A DNA stretch of 64,000 nt, from contig NC_018240.1 in assembly GCF_000227135.1 (NCBI RefSeq), forward strand, positions 246,956 to 310,955. The letters run 5' to 3'. Shown in pieces: positions 30,913 to 41,441 of the stretch. Every line of letters starts with the position of its first letter. Positions within the stretch are counted from its first letter, which is position 1. The notes under the pieces were generated by a model. The model was given only the letters and a program-made list of their open reading frames with translations. It did no database searches and was not told where the DNA came from. A program made the position numbers and the translations under genes. This stretch comes from Leishmania donovani. Its lineage: Eukaryota > Euglenozoa > Kinetoplastea > Trypanosomatida > Trypanosomatidae.

Positions 30913-33900
30913 AAACACGTACGGCAGCTCACAATCACAGGCGGAAACTTGGAGATACGCGAGGGAGGAGTACCGCTGCTGCTGTTTCTCTCCTGCTTTG
31001 CTAAAGAAAGCCGACTCTTTTCGCGCCTACTATACGTACATACACGTGCACGCGCGCATGCGTGTGCGTGTGGGTGGATGAGCGGGGTGGGGTGCGGGGA
31101 CGTGCGCCAACCAAGAGGAAGTGAAGGAGAGGAAGAGGGAGGAGAAGAGTCGAAGGCATCGCCAAGAGGAGGAGGACAGTAAGAGGAGGGGGCGGAGGGC
31201 ACAGCCACCGACGCAGGTGTGCCGCCTAGCTCAATCATGGGGGGGGGGGCAGGAACGGGAGACAGAGAGGTGAACCTTCGAAAGACGTGCGCGGTGTACG
31301 TGCCTCTTCCTTTCTTGCCTTCTGCTTGCTGTATGTTTCGGTGGTTGGCGTCCATCTTCATGGGGTGGGTTCATATTGTGCGCCGCTGCCCCTTTCCCCG
31401 CGTACGCACACACGTAGAGACACACGCACACACACACAGACATCTGCATACCTCTCTTCGAAAACAGCAACAGCACCGAAGGAGGCGCACGCACGCGCGA
31501 GGGCGTATGTGTCTGGGGCCTCCCCCCAGCAAGCAGGGTAGGCGCTGCTGCTGATGTGAGTATGCCTCTGTGCTTGTGTGAACGAGGCGGAAGCAAGAAA
31601 CAAATGAAGCGGTTAGCTTGATAGCAGCGGCAGCGACAGCAGCAGCAGGAGTTGAGATCACCAGTACCGAGCACGAAGGGTGGGTGTGGGCGGGCAGCGG
31701 TGGCGTGGGACTGTAGGGCTTCGGTTGTAAGAAAGGCCCCCACCGAGCCGCTGCAAGGGAAACGACAGAAGAGGGGGGGGGGCGTAGGAGACGATGAATG
31801 TGGGATTGTTCGCCGACAGCCTCCGCTACAGGGCACTTGCCCTTCACCTGTGTGCGTGTGTGCCGGGTATGTGAGTCGCCGTGCATGCGTGTGCCCCTCT
31901 CGTGCTGCTGCTGCGGTGATGGTGGTGGTGGGGTCGTGGCCCCTCTCCTCTATACCTGTCATTTGCCCGTGAGTGCCACCATCCTCTCACCGTTCTCCTT
32001 TCCTCTATGCTGCCGAGGAGTTCGCGGATGTGCGCACTCGCCTTGGTTGTTGCGAGAATACGAGGGAAGAACGACGCTGTGATGAGAGCGAGAGGAGGTT
32101 GGGGGGGGGGATGTGTGCGTGTGTGTGTGTGTGTGAGGAGGCTCTCTGTTTAAAGGTCGGTTCAAGGTCTTCGTCCAAGCGCGGACTGAAGATTCGAGTG
32201 TGTGTGTGCGCCGATGTGTGCGTGCGTGTAGGGAGGAGGGAGGGAGGGAAAGCAGTTTGGCACCGCTCTCGCAGGTGACGAAGCACGCGTGCGTTAGTGG
32301 CCGCACAAGCGAGAAAAAAACGACAAGAGTGATAGCGCCGAGGCCGAAGAAAGCAAGAGAAGAGGTGGTCCCTCGAAGAGCGCGCGGCGGCGGCGGTGGG
32401 GGAGGAGGGGGGAGAGAGAGGCGGTAGTTGGGGTGGGGTGGGTGGGGTGAGTGTGTGGGCAGCAGAGACGGTATGTAGACGTATGTATGTAGAGGGGATG
32501 GTGCGTGAAGATATGGTTCTCGGTGGGTAGGTGGGGCGCGCGTGCGCGCGCGTGGAGGGCTGCTAGGAGGTGAGGCGTGCTCGCCCAGTCACCGCATACG
32601 CTCACCAGCAAGAGAAAAGGAAAGAAACACGTCCCCCTCTCTCCTCTTCTGGCTCGTCCTCCAGCATCTTGCGAGTGCAGCGAGGTGCTTCTGCACGTGC
32701 GCGTGTGCGGGCGCATGCGTTCCTGCTAGACGAGAGTGAGAGGGAGAGATGGAGACGTCCGATGTCTTGATGGCAAGGGAGGGCTGAGTGGTGGTGGCTG
32801 GTGAGTGGAGGGGGCTAGCTAAAGGGGGAACACTGTGCTGGTTTGGGCGTGCCACCTGTGTGTGTGCGCAGGTGCGTCCTTATGTTGATCTGCTCACTCA
32901 GTGATGGATAGAATATGCAGGTGCGAAGCACACCGCACCCACAGGCGCGCACGCAACACACTTCGTTCCCTGTTTCCTCCACACCACTCCGCCACCTCCC
33001 TCAATCCCTGCGCGCAGGCGTTGTGATGTCGACACCCCCAGTGTAGCGCTGTGAAAGCATGCCTCCGCACCTCTAACGTATACGTTAACGCCCTCAATGG
33101 TAGTGGGGCGAGTGGATGTGAGCGTGATGGTGTTCGCGCCACTGCACGTGCGGGCTTGCGCCGGCACTACCCCCTCCTCCCGCCTGTGTGTCACCGACAG
33201 GTAATGCACCTGCACGTGTGCCTGTGTGTGCTATGTGTACGTAGGCGTGCACCTGTGAGTGAGTGTGTGTGTGTGTGTGCGTCATTGCAGTTATGATGAG
33301 TGCCCGTGGAGAAAGAAACGTACGCATGCCCGGTGCGAGTGTGTGTGCGGCAGGCGTCGGCACGATGCCGAAAAGGCGTCAGCCACGAGCACACCATCGG
33401 CTGCATCCACGGCATCATACGTGTGTGCTTGTGCGCGTGAGCGGGTCACTGTACAGTCGAAATCCAATTGCAGGAGAGATGGATCTGTAGAGAGAGAAAA
33501 GGAGGGATGCGGATGAGGCTCACCAACGCGCTCGAACTCTTTCAAACACCATCCTGCAGCCTTCCTCCCCTCCCTTCCCCTCCCCAGCACCACCACCTCC
33601 TCCTCCTCCACTGGAGTACACATGAACCCACGCACCCTCCCACCCACACACGAGAAATGGAAAGCACAACAGCATTACGTTAAGAAGAGCTTCACCACGG
33701 CGAACCACAACATTATAAAGACGAGAGAGAGAGCGCTCGCGTGCGCGAGCCCGACGCCGACAGAAACCCGCCCAACAAGACCAATAAATAAAACGGAGCG
33801 ATCAGGCTACACACAGATACAGACACACACTGCAAGGCGCGCGCACGCACGCCCGATGCTGCGTTCCCCACCCTTGCACGCGCGTTGGGCGCATGCGAGC

Positions 33901-34300
33901 CGGACACCCAAACACACACAGCAACAGACAGAGGGAGACCTTCGCTTTCACGGCGAGTTACTCTACGACAGAGATACAGACAGGCGAGCCAACGACGCGC
34001 GCGCACGTGCCCATCAGCGACGACGGCGTTGCCCCTTCGCCCAAAGTACATACTTCCACATTAGGTTGGGCTACTAGAAAGCATAACGACCACAGCCGCC
34101 ATCACAGGTGCAACCAAGAGTGAATGCACACATGCACCACATCGTCGTTCCCTCCCGCGCCCTCTCACACAATCACCGCGAGGAGAGGGAGGAGGAGGGG
34201 GGGGGGAGGGCTGCAGAAGACAATGAAGCAAGGAATGAGAAAACTAGCAACAGGGAAGGGAAGAGCCAAGTAACGCACAACGACGTGAGCATCGCCACAA

Positions 34301-34322
34301 ACACACACACACACACACACAC
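34301..34322. repeat. (AC)11 microsatellite
   Basis: Perfect AC run about 580 bases past the stop codon of the CCCH gene. Confidence 0.95.
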
Positions 34323-34704
34323 GCCCAACAAGAAGTAAAGGAAACAAGCCAAGAAAGCATATCTATTCGAAAACGCTGACGCATCGGCCAGCCGACTCCC
34401 CCTCTGCTCACATGTCCGCCCACGCCCACGCCCACGCACCCTCTCCTTCCCTCTCCCTGTCCAGGCGCTGCTCCTGCGCCCGCCTCGACTGTTGCCGCAT
34501 CCGGTTCACTCTCGCCCTTCATGAGAACGGGGAGACGATGACAGCGGGTGCACGACGGAATCGAGGGGGAATACAAAGCCGGCACCAAAGAAGAGGGGTG
34601 GTGGCTGTGAGAGGGCGGTGGCGACAGCACGTGGCGGGGTGGGGAGTGGAAGAGTCTCACCGAGGTGTAGCAAAAGAAAATAGGGAGCTGAGGAACGCAC
34701 AAAG

Positions 34705-34747
34705 ACACACACACACACACACACACATACACACACACGCGCGCGCG
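34705..34747. repeat. (AC)n with (GC)n tail
   Basis: An AC run with a single T substitution ends in GCGCGCGCG, keeping purine-pyrimidine alternation over nearly all of its 43 bases. Lies in the 3' untranslated region of the CCCH gene. Confidence 0.9.
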
Positions 34748-34899
34748 GAGACGTGAGGTTCATGTTGATGCCGAGCGTGTGTGTGTTTGGTTGTTGGGCC
34801 GATCGTAGGGTGAGGAAGGGAGGCAGACGGCAGCGTGCACAGGGAAAGCGTCCAAAAAGCGTTTGACAACCGCCTTTCCGCCATACGGGCGCGCCAGTG

Positions 34900-36984
34900 C
34901 TACTGCTTCTTAGTGCGCTTCGTTGCCTTCTTCGGCGCGGCCGCGCGGCCACGCTTCTTCGGTGCCGGCTTCTTCGCCTTGGACTTCTTGGCTTTGGCAT
35001 CCTCTTCCTCCTCTTCCTCCTGCTGCTCCTCATCCTCGGCATCGTCGTGTTCCTCTTCGGCGTCCCCCTCGTCCTCATCCGCCGCCGACGCCTCCACCAC
35101 GTCTGCCTTAGCCTTTGTGTTGCTCGTGGAGCTGCTGCCGCTGGCGGACGAGGAGGAGCCATCGTTGTCGTCTCCGTCATCACTATCGGTGATGCCAAGC
35201 TTCGCAGCGACGTCACTTTTCGAAGGCGTCTTGGAGGCCTCTGCTGTCGCCTCACCGGCCCCCGCCGACACGGCTTGGTGGTCCTGGGAGGGGCTGCTCG
35301 CCATCATGTCCACCACTGACGGGTTCGCGCTAGGCCGTTGCTGGCTGCTGCCGGCCCCACCCTGCGTCATGGCGTCGTCGTCCTCGTTGTCGCTTCCGAT
35401 GTCCTGCGACGGATTCGGCTGTGTGTTGGGTGCAGAGGAGGAGGTGTACATCTGACCCTGCTGCGATAGCTGCTGCTGCCGCTGCTGACGACGCGCCTCC
35501 CGCTCGGCAGCTGCCTCAGCGCGCTTCTTTTCTCGCTCCTCGCGGTGAGCCGCCGCCGCCGCGAGGCCCTCCTTCTCCTTCTTCTCGATTTCGTCGATAA
35601 GCTGGTGGCGCTGAGCCTTTGTCATGGCCTTCAGCTGCACATGCCGCGCCGCGATCAGCTCCCGCAGCTGATCCTCGTTGTGGTGCTCGTGGAAGCAGTT
35701 GGGACGCGAGCAGTAGCCGTAGATGAAGAAGTGCGTGCAGATTTGCTTCGGGAACAGCTCCACAGGCTTGCTGCCCTTCACCTCCTCGAAGGATGCCTTC
35801 AGCATCAGGCAGATGCCCTTCTTCCCAAAGACAAACTTCTTGTCCTGCAGGTCCGTCGGGAAGGGGTGCTCGCGCAGCCACACCGTCATGTGCGGGCCCG
35901 GCATCGTCGCGATCACGAGCTGCTGCGCGGGGTTCATGTACACCGTCTTGATCTCCTCCGGCACTGTGACGCCGTCGAGGTTGATCGGCTCCGGTTCGTT
36001 GCGCACCGTCGCGCCCATCCGCGACTGCTGTTGCGATTGCGAATGGCTACCCATGCCGCGGCGGCTGCCGTACATGCCGGGCTGCTGCGCCATCATCATC
36101 ATGGGGTCGCCGTAGTTGTTGCTGCGGCGCCCGCTGCCACCACGCGCGTTCGGGTACATCTGGCCGGGGCCGCCACCATACATCATCATCTGGTCCATGC
36201 CGTAGGGGTTCATGCTGTTGTAGCCCATCATCATCGGCTGCTGCGGCCGAGGCATCCCGCCCTGCATCATCATCATGTTCTGCGAGTAGCCCATGCTGTT
36301 GCCGTAAGCGTTACCGTGCATGCGGCGATCACCACGGCCGCGGTCGCCGCCGTAGTAGTTGCGGCCATCATTGTTGTAGCCGTAGGCGCCGCCGGCGCCG
36401 TTGTCCTGGTAGCCCTGGTTGCTCGTGTTGCCGCCGCTGATCATACGGGACTGCTGGCGCTGCTGCTGCAGCAACTGCGTGAGCAGGGCTGCCGAGTCCA
36501 TACCTCCGGCGGCGCCTGCGTTGTTGCTGCCACCGCCGTAGCCTGACGTGGTCGCGGACGACATCATCAGCTGCTGCTGCTGGGAGGGACTGGATGAGTA
36601 AGGAGTCGGGTAGGCGTTCACTTGCTGAGGCTGCTGCTGCTGAGGTTGCTGTTGCTGAGGCTGCTGCTGCTGCTGCTGCTGCTGGGCAGGCGAGTTGTAG
36701 CAGCGCTGGAGAAGGAAGTTTTGATCTTCGGCGCACACACGGCGGAAGTCGTTCACCGCCGCCAGCACCTCGTTCGGTGTTTTCGCGTTCGGGTTCATGG
36801 CTGCCATCTGTGCGTTCTCCACCACCTGCACCGCGTAGTCGAAGAGGTAAAAGGACCGAGACAGCTCCATCGGTGTCACGTAGTTCAGCATGCACACCGG
36901 CTTCGTTTCGGTGGGCGAGGCCGTGTGACGCGGCACCCACAGGGTGCGCCCGTTTGAGATATAGAGAAATATCTGGCCTGACAT
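34900..36984 (-). CDS. CCCH zinc-finger protein with poly-Q, probable RNA-binding regulator
   Basis: 694 residues from ATG 36984 (MSGQIFLYISNGRTLW); a non-conserved upstream extension of 20 residues is rejected. Order of parts: folded N-terminal segment 1-105; Gln/Pro run at about 105-150; Met/Gly/Asn/Tyr-rich prion-like stretch to about 340; a conserved-looking block with VYMNPAQQLVIATMPGPHMT; then one zinc finger at about 411-440 (CTHFFIYGYCSRPNCFHEH, spacing C-x8-C-x4-C-x3-H). A charged helix follows at 455-500. The C-terminus is strongly acidic and then Lys-rich (KKSKAKKPAPKKRGRAAAPK), a likely nuclear localisation signal. Kinetoplastids control genes mainly after transcription, and single-finger CCCH proteins commonly bind mRNA there. 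Its targets and its exact orthologue are unknown to me. Confidence 0.85.
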   Translation of the reverse strand: MSGQIFLYISNGRTLWVPRHTASPTETKPVCMLNYVTPMELSRSFYLFDYAVQVVENAQMAAMNPNAKTPNEVLAAVNDFRRVCAEDQNFLLQRCYNSPAQQQQQQQQPQQQQPQQQQPQQVNAYPTPYSSSPSQQQQLMMSSATTSGYGGGSNNAGAAGGMDSAALLTQLLQQQRQQSRMISGGNTSNQGYQDNGAGGAYGYNNDGRNYYGGDRGRGDRRMHGNAYGNSMGYSQNMMMMQGGMPRPQQPMMMGYNSMNPYGMDQMMMYGGGPGQMYPNARGGSGRRSNNYGDPMMMMAQQPGMYGSRRGMGSHSQSQQQSRMGATVRNEPEPINLDGVTVPEEIKTVYMNPAQQLVIATMPGPHMTVWLREHPFPTDLQDKKFVFGKKGICLMLKASFEEVKGSKPVELFPKQICTHFFIYGYCSRPNCFHEHHNEDQLRELIAARHVQLKAMTKAQRHQLIDEIEKKEKEGLAAAAAHREEREKKRAEAAAEREARRQQRQQQLSQQGQMYTSSSAPNTQPNPSQDIGSDNEDDDAMTQGGAGSSQQRPSANPSVVDMMASSPSQDHQAVSAGAGEATAEASKTPSKSDVAAKLGITDSDDGDDNDGSSSSASGSSSTSNTKAKADVVEASAADEDEGDAEEEHDDAEDEEQQEEEEEEDAKAKKSKAKKPAPKKRGRAAAPKKATKRTKKQ
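36621..36684. repeat. CTG/TTG (poly-Gln) trinucleotide array in the CCCH gene
   Basis: Mixed CTG and TTG triplets with periodic AGG (Pro codon in sense) encode QQQQP-like repeats. The purest part, (CTG)8, is at 36661-36684. Confidence 0.9.
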
Positions 36985-37867
36985 GGAGTCGCGCGAAGGG
37001 GCGGCGGTGAGCGACAGAGGTGACAGGAGGGCGGAAAACAACAAAGGAAATCGCGTAAGAAGAGCGTGCGGGAGACGGCGTTGGAGACAACTACGAGCGA
37101 GCCGCAGTCATGCACACACACACACACACACACACACACAGCCGAACACAACGCAACGTGCCCATCACACATCCGTGCACAGAGGGGGAGAGGAGGGAAG
37201 GGGGTGCAAGCGCCCGTGATCAAGGAGTGACAGGGAGAGAGCGGTGGAGGGAGGGGTTGGGGGGAAAGCAGCAGGGGTGCAGGGGAGAGAAGAGAGAAGA
37301 GAGCCAAGATGGCAAGTCTTCCACGTGCAGCCACGCACATACAAGCACACGCATGCCGACGCAAATACGCGATGAAAGGTGGGTCGTGGTGGTGGTGTGC
37401 GAGACGGTGTGTATGTGTGTTGGAGGGAGAGTGCTGTGCGTGTGCGTGGGCGTGCCTGCAGCGCGCACTCACGAAAAGCACATGACAGACGTCTTCCTTG
37501 CCCCGTCAAAGGTGCAGCACTGTGGTAGGGGACAGCGTCGCATGTGGACAGGTGTGTCGAAGAGACCCCAGAGGGCGGGAAGGCAAACTGCACATGTACA
37601 CGCCCCACACTTGGCAGAGGTGAACAGCAGCAGATACGGGCACCAACAAAGAAAAGAAATATCGCCAAGCCTGGCGGTGCCATACACGCACACGCGCCAC
37701 GCATCGCTCCGCCTTGTCACAATCCTCACCTGCCCAAGGCGTGCTTCCTCAACAGCGGCTATGAGACAGAAGCATGCAGACAAGCCGCCCAGCGGAGAAG
37801 GCGCCGGCGGCAATTCAGATGGAGAGGGGGAGGAGGAGTAAGAGGGGGGGGGGAGGGGCGTGGTCGC
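36985..37867. other. Spacer, no gene seen
   Basis: Contains (CA)14 at 37113-37140 in the leader of the CCCH gene, then purine-rich plus-strand sequence at 37181-37310 (a likely pyrimidine tract for its trans-splicing), and a G run at 37847-37854 close to the next gene's stop codon. Confidence 0.7.
37113..37140. repeat. (CA)14 microsatellite
   Basis: Perfect 28-base CA run about 130 bases upstream of the CCCH gene start, the longest uninterrupted dinucleotide array in the window. Confidence 0.95.
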
Positions 37868-38902
37868 TCACGTGTAGTGGATGCCCTCATCCTCCACCGC
37901 CATTACTATCCCGTCAATGTACTCCTCCGGGCTGTCGCCGGCGGGGAGGGAGGCAAAGTCCACGGATGGCGCGGCCGTTTCGAGAATAACCTTTACATCT
38001 TCGTCCGCGCTGCCATCATCGGGCGGCTCCGCCTTGACGACACCCTTGTCCAGCTCCAGGTCGAGCTGTGCTTGGCGCAGCTCGGCGGACTGCACAAGTC
38101 GGGCTTGCTCGGCGTCCTCAATAGCGAGGCGTCGCTCCTCCAGCGCCGCCTGCTCCTGCCGCAGCTCGTTCAGATCCCTGATGCGCGACTGCCGACGCAG
38201 CCGCACCTGCGTTTCGTATTCGACGACGTGGGCGACAGCTTCCTTGCCGCACCGCGACAGCAGCTGAAGAGTGTCTTCCAGCGGCAGTTTCACAAACGTG
38301 GCATGGTTGAACTCGTACAGGAGGCGCAGGTAGCTGTCCAGCTGCTTGTGGTGATAGATGGCTAGTTCTTCGTCTTGACGGATCGAGGCGAGGCTCGAGG
38401 GCGGTGGCGCGTGCTCGCTGGCAGGTTGCCGTGGCACCTCCTCGTCCTCTGTGGCAGGACGCGCATCGCTCTCGGCGCGCCTTCGGGCTTCAAACAGGGC
38501 AAACACATCTTCGTCGCCATCGTCGGCCGGGCCGTGATTATGCTCGCGGTGGCCGAGCGCGCTCCGCAACTGGCTTTGCAGCTCCGCCTTACGCACCATC
38601 ACACGCGCGCGGGCCGCCTCGATGCCGTCTGGAGGGTACATGAGGACGGGATTGCGCGCAACCATGGCGTGCAGGCGACGGAAGCCGTCTTCGCCGTACA
38701 CAACGGTGCGAAAGCGGTCCAGGCCGCGAATATCGCGCCCGCGCTTGCGCGACCCTGCGGCGACAGCCGGACCGCCGAGAAACGGGCTGGCGACGCTGCC
38801 CATTCCGACCTCGCTAAAGAGACCGGCGGATGTGGTGACCCCGCCGCCGGATGGGTCAACCGTCATGGGCGGGTGGTACTCATTATCCCGCTGTTTAAAC
38901 AT
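37868..38902 (-). CDS. Hypothetical charged coiled-coil protein, 344 residues
   Basis: Start set at ATG 38902 (MFKQRDNEYHPPMTV); upstream in-frame codons begin only with GTG. The N-terminal third has a basic segment GSRKRGRDIRGLDRFRTVVY, then helices that include ARARVMVRKAELQSQLRSAL and an acidic stretch DDGDEDVFALFEARRR. A conserved-looking block KQLDSYLRLLYEFNHATFVK leads into a coiled coil at about 225-290 (LRQEQAALEERRLAIEDAEQ). The tail is acidic. The charge pattern would suit a nuclear complex subunit, but I recognise no family and see no catalytic residue set. Confidence 0.85.
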   Translation of the reverse strand: MFKQRDNEYHPPMTVDPSGGGVTTSAGLFSEVGMGSVASPFLGGPAVAAGSRKRGRDIRGLDRFRTVVYGEDGFRRLHAMVARNPVLMYPPDGIEAARARVMVRKAELQSQLRSALGHREHNHGPADDGDEDVFALFEARRRAESDARPATEDEEVPRQPASEHAPPPSSLASIRQDEELAIYHHKQLDSYLRLLYEFNHATFVKLPLEDTLQLLSRCGKEAVAHVVEYETQVRLRRQSRIRDLNELRQEQAALEERRLAIEDAEQARLVQSAELRQAQLDLELDKGVVKAEPPDDGSADEDVKVILETAAPSVDFASLPAGDSPEEYIDGIVMAVEDEGIHYT

Positions 38903-39647
38903 CGGGCCTCTCTTGATCGGCACTCGGACCCTCTAGCAATGCCCCAGACGCGAGCGCGTGTACGGCGTCTCGCCTTCTCTATGTGCAGTGCCAGTGCTTT
39001 AGGTTGCCCTTTATGCGCTGCATGCATGCACCCCGCGCAGCTGTGTTCGTGCCCGTCAGCAGCAGGAGGAGCGATGATGGTTCTGTACGAGGTGCTTGAC
39101 GTGTCGCGAGCTATACACGTATACATACGTGTATGCATGTACATGAGGGTGCGCGGCAGAGCAGCAGAGGGAGGAAGGGGAGAACGAGCATATGTGCGGA
39201 TGGACGCACAGGGGGCCGCCTTAGGAGAGGCACTTCATGACATCTCTTCCACATGGCATCAGCCAGGGTGGACGCACAGCTGGACGCACACGCGCGCGCG
39301 TCTCTTGCCATCATCCTGCGTCGACTTTGCAGTCGAGGGGGAGGATGAGAGGGTGGTGGTGGTGGTGATGTGTAGTTAATCGCCACAACGCGAGGCGACC
39401 CAGCAACAGCAACAAAAGAATGGCTCGAGAGCGCCGCATACAACACGTATACGCGCATCCACGCATGTGCGGACGCGCGCTGTGTTGCCACGGTGGACTG
39501 TGAAGAGGGAGAGAGAAAGAGGACTCGCGGTGAGGGGAAAGGCAAGAGGCGGTGATGCTTCGGCAGCGGCAACGCGATCATCAGCATCACCTCAATCCTA
39601 TCTGCTGCTCGCTCGCTGTCTCTTCATCTTACTCGAGCTTCTTGAGT
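38903..39647. other. Spacer, no gene seen
   Basis: Contains the perfect inverted repeat at 39113-39134 with an adjoining palindrome, and a CG/CA alternation near 39290-39302. No supported open frame. Confidence 0.7.
39113..39145. repeat. Perfect inverted repeat with 2-base loop plus palindrome
   Basis: ATACACGTAT (39113-39122) and ATACGTGTAT (39125-39134) are exact reverse complements separated by AC. The self-complementary CATGTACATG follows at 39136-39145. In sense RNA this lies about 240 bases upstream of the hypothetical gene at 38902 and could form a 10-bp hairpin. Confidence 0.85.
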
Positions 39648-41441
39648 TCACTTGACCTTTTTGGCTTTTCGAAGGGCCACCGCGGCTGGTGACTTCACGG
39701 GGCTAGTGGGGGCGCGCGCGCCGCGTGGGCGTGGAGACGGCGATGTGGTATGCTTTGACTTTTTCGTTTGCGACTCCGCGGGACTCGCGTCCGCGCCGCG
39801 ACGGTGCCGACGACGCTCGCCGCCCTCTTCCTCACCATCCGCCACACGCACACGCTCGCGGCCTCTGCTGGCGGCAGAGGAGCGCCTCGAGGTGGCCGCA
39901 GCATGCTTGGCGCCGCCTGCGGCGGAATCCTGCTTCAATGCGGCGGCAGTGTTCTTCGGCGAGGGCGTCAACGCCGCCGCTGCCGGAGGTGTGCCGAGCC
40001 CTCGCGAGGGAAGACAGTTGCCCGGTAGCGCATCCTCCGGGCGTAGACTGGGGCCTTTCACCAATCCCGAGCTCAGGAAGTTCGTCGTGCGGTTTATTTG
40101 CTGGATCGCCAACGCCGTCGTGCGATCCCGTGCCACGGTGCGCACAAACGATGTGGCGATGCGGGACGGATCTTGCAGCACCACGACGTCCGGCAGTCGC
40201 ACTTGTGCCGCGTCATTGTCGACGCCGTCATTGCCTGCCTCACCACTAGCGCACTTCCCTGGAGAGGCGCTACTACATCCTCCAGCGCTGGAGGCAGCAG
40301 ATGAAGCAGACACAGCCTTCTTCCGAGTGGCCGTGACGTCACCTCGGTGCCCGCGGCCGACTTCACCACCCAAGTGCTGCGCCCCCTCCTCGTCCGCTCC
40401 CTTCACGTCTTCAATGTCATCGCCGCTGCTGCTACCAGCTGCTACTGTCACCAATGCATCCGCATCCGCGGCGGCAGCTGCAGATAGCGACGCGGAACCT
40501 TGCTGCCCGAGCAGCCGCCCCATTTCGCTCAATGGCACTGTTAGATGGTGCAGCGGGTCCGTCACCATAACTTCGCTCGTCGGGACAGTTGTATCGTCGT
40601 CCTTGTCCTCGCCTGTCACGCTCTCCGAAAAGATGAGACGCTTGCCGAGACCGACGAGCAGGCTCTCGCGACGGCGCTGCGCACGCTTCGCGAGCCAGGA
40701 CGGGTGCGGGGCCAGGTAGTTGTACTTGAGCCGCAGCTGCTTTGCCTTTTTCTCCGCCTTGCGGCGAACCAGCTTCTCGGCGATGAGGTCGATTGGGTGA
40801 GGCCCTTGCTGGTACCAAGCCAGCTTCTCATCCATCAGGTCATGCAGCTTGAACTCGCGCGACTGCTCCTCTGCCTTCCTCTGCGCCTCCGTCACAGTCA
40901 GTTGAAGAAAGCTACGCCGCTCCTTCCGCGTCATGCCGTCGAGCTGCAGCCCGCGTTGCTCGGCGTCGTGCATAGCGCGCTGATGCTTGCTCAACACGCT
41001 CAAGGGGTCTTTCTTGGCCATGAGTTCGCGCTTGTGGGCCTGGCGGCGCTCCGACTCCGCCCGCTCGCGCGCGTCTCGCTCAGCGCGGCGCTCAGCTGGG
41101 GAGGAGAACAGGTACGAGAAGCTGGCATGGCTGGCGATCGCCCCCAAAGGGATGCCGTCATCGTTCACTTCCACGCCGTTCCCGCTGCCATGCGCACCAG
41201 CAGCCGGCGAGGACGATGACGCCGCCTCACGCGCTACCAGCTGGCGCTCAATGTCGGCGGAGGCCTTAAGCGCCACGCCGCTAGTGCCATCCCGCAGTCG
41301 CTTGAGGTTCACGCCGGACATGAAGCTGCTCCACTCCCGCTTCCACGCATTCTCGCCCTTCTCCACCACGGCGGCGTAGCGGCCGCGGCGTTTGCCGCCA
41401 CCGCCGTCATCACCGCTGCTGCTGCTGCGGCTGCGTGGCAT
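39648..41441 (-). CDS. Basic Ser/Arg-rich hypothetical protein, probably nuclear, 597 residues
   Basis: Start set at ATG 41441 (MPRSRSSSSGDDGGGGKRRG); a 34-residue upstream extension is in frame but looks like leader. Residues 1-120 contain Arg/Ser repeats and a Trp block (ENAWKREWSSFMSGVNLKRL). A long, highly charged helix spans about 145-290 (RAERDARERAESERRQAHKR, MTRKERRSFLQLTVTEAQRK, LVRRKAEKKAKQLRLKYNYL). It ends in APHPSWLAKRAQRRRES, a basic block that could bind RNA. The C-terminal half is acidic or Ala/Ser-rich and closes with Lys-rich clusters (RKAKKVK). The layout suggests a ribosome-biogenesis or splicing accessory factor; this is inference, since no named domain is visible. Confidence 0.85.
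   Translation of the reverse strand: MPRSRSSSSGDDGGGGKRRGRYAAVVEKGENAWKREWSSFMSGVNLKRLRDGTSGVALKASADIERQLVAREAASSSSPAAGAHGSGNGVEVNDDGIPLGAIASHASFSYLFSSPAERRAERDARERAESERRQAHKRELMAKKDPLSVLSKHQRAMHDAEQRGLQLDGMTRKERRSFLQLTVTEAQRKAEEQSREFKLHDLMDEKLAWYQQGPHPIDLIAEKLVRRKAEKKAKQLRLKYNYLAPHPSWLAKRAQRRRESLLVGLGKRLIFSESVTGEDKDDDTTVPTSEVMVTDPLHHLTVPLSEMGRLLGQQGSASLSAAAAADADALVTVAAGSSSGDDIEDVKGADEEGAQHLGGEVGRGHRGDVTATRKKAVSASSAASSAGGCSSASPGKCASGEAGNDGVDNDAAQVRLPDVVVLQDPSRIATSFVRTVARDRTTALAIQQINRTTNFLSSGLVKGPSLRPEDALPGNCLPSRGLGTPPAAAALTPSPKNTAAALKQDSAAGGAKHAAATSRRSSAASRGRERVRVADGEEEGGERRRHRRGADASPAESQTKKSKHTTSPSPRPRGARAPTSPVKSPAAVALRKAKKVK

Larger units (their letters stand above)
30846..34899. other. Longest spacer in the window, 4.05 kb, no gene seen
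   Basis: Holds many low-complexity tracts: (CA)7(CG)6 at 30887-30912, a G run at 31239-31248, CA around 31427-31440, TG at 32120-32135 and 33263-33279, (CG)-rich sequence near 32534-32551, (AC)11 at 34301-34322, and (AC)n with (GC)n at 34705-34747. All open frames are Cys/Val/His/Thr-rich microsatellite translations. It contains the 5' leader of the M16-like gene and the 3' untranslated region of the CCCH gene; a non-coding RNA cannot be excluded. Confidence 0.6.

Noticed and set aside
31231..31962. Minus-strand open frame of 243 codons in the 4-kb spacer
   Set aside because: Built from microsatellite translation (His-Thr and Cys-Val runs); no conserved feature.
39652..40719. Plus-strand open frame of 355 codons
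   Set aside because: Opposite the Ser/Arg-rich gene at 39648-41441, no recognisable motif.
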